DNA of 5,295 nt from Chloroflexota bacterium (GTDB taxonomy: Bacteria; Chloroflexota; UBA5177; JANWHV01), in NCBI GenBank assembly GCA_025450375.1, contig JANWHO010000352.1:1-5295 (forward strand). The letters run 5' to 3'. Within the stretch, counting starts at the first letter, position 1; each line of letters begins with the position of its first letter. The notes beneath the pieces were generated by a model. The model did no database searches and was not told where the DNA came from. It saw only the letters and a list, made by a program, of their open reading frames with translations. Below, piece by piece: positions 5,252 to 5,295 of this stretch. Both the position numbers and the translations under genes were made by a program.

Positions 5252-5295
5252 TCAGCGCGACCACTCGCCGGCGCCGATCGTGCCACCCGGTTGCC

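Noticed and set aside
5046..5264. A short minus-strand frame at the right edge
   Set aside because: It overlaps the regulator antisense and runs through the CACGGAG repeat, and its arginine-rich product shows no domain.

Overview
The window is GC-rich (well over half G+C by eye), bacterial and densely coded. It looks like part of a chromosomal catabolic locus for beta-linked sugars. The protein subtypes resemble those of Chloroflexota or Actinobacteria: an Opp-type transporter whose permease ends in a GIDAISNPRLR-like tail, a GH1 glucosidase, and a LacI regulator with a non-standard hinge. The GTAGGGGCGCCCCTAC-type intergenic palindrome fits Chloroflexota slightly better. This placement comes from remembered family resemblance and is only moderately supported.

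Layout. Positions 1-304 hold the C-terminal end of an inner-membrane permease (DppC/OppC family), cut by the window edge. It overlaps by ATGA with a first ATPase gene (301-1353, DppD/OppD family). That gene overlaps a second ATPase gene (1340-2353, DppF/OppF family, GTG start behind a strong ribosome binding site). The three are the distal end of an operon whose binding protein and first permease lie upstream of the window. A 191-base convergent gap (2354-2544) carries a symmetric 153-base imperfect inverted repeat centred on a perfect 16-base palindrome. On the minus strand, 2545-3879 encodes a cytoplasmic GH1 beta-glucosidase with both catalytic glutamates. A 247-base divergent control region (3880-4126) follows, then a LacI-family repressor on the plus strand (4127-5185). 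The last 110 bases hold a short degenerate CACGGAG repeat and a weak hairpin, with no gene that I can support.

How the parts fit (inference). The transporter, although of the peptide/nickel family, probably imports a beta-glucoside or cello-oligosaccharide. The GH1 enzyme would hydrolyse it inside the cell; its glycone pocket residues are those for unphosphorylated sugars, which matches ABC rather than PTS uptake. The LacI protein would control the enzyme and itself. The divergent region shows a promoter in each direction with a perfect TTGACA -35 and an 18-base spacer. It also holds four copies of TTWCCGGAAW: one just downstream of the predicted glucosidase start site, one on the regulator's start site, and two inside a nested palindrome midway between the promoters. 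This is the most informative regulatory structure in the window.

I saw no CRISPR array, RNA gene, integrase, transposase or clearly novel multi-gene system. The items most worth a second look are the operator array, the repressor hinge that lacks the usual leucine, and the symmetric intergenic element.
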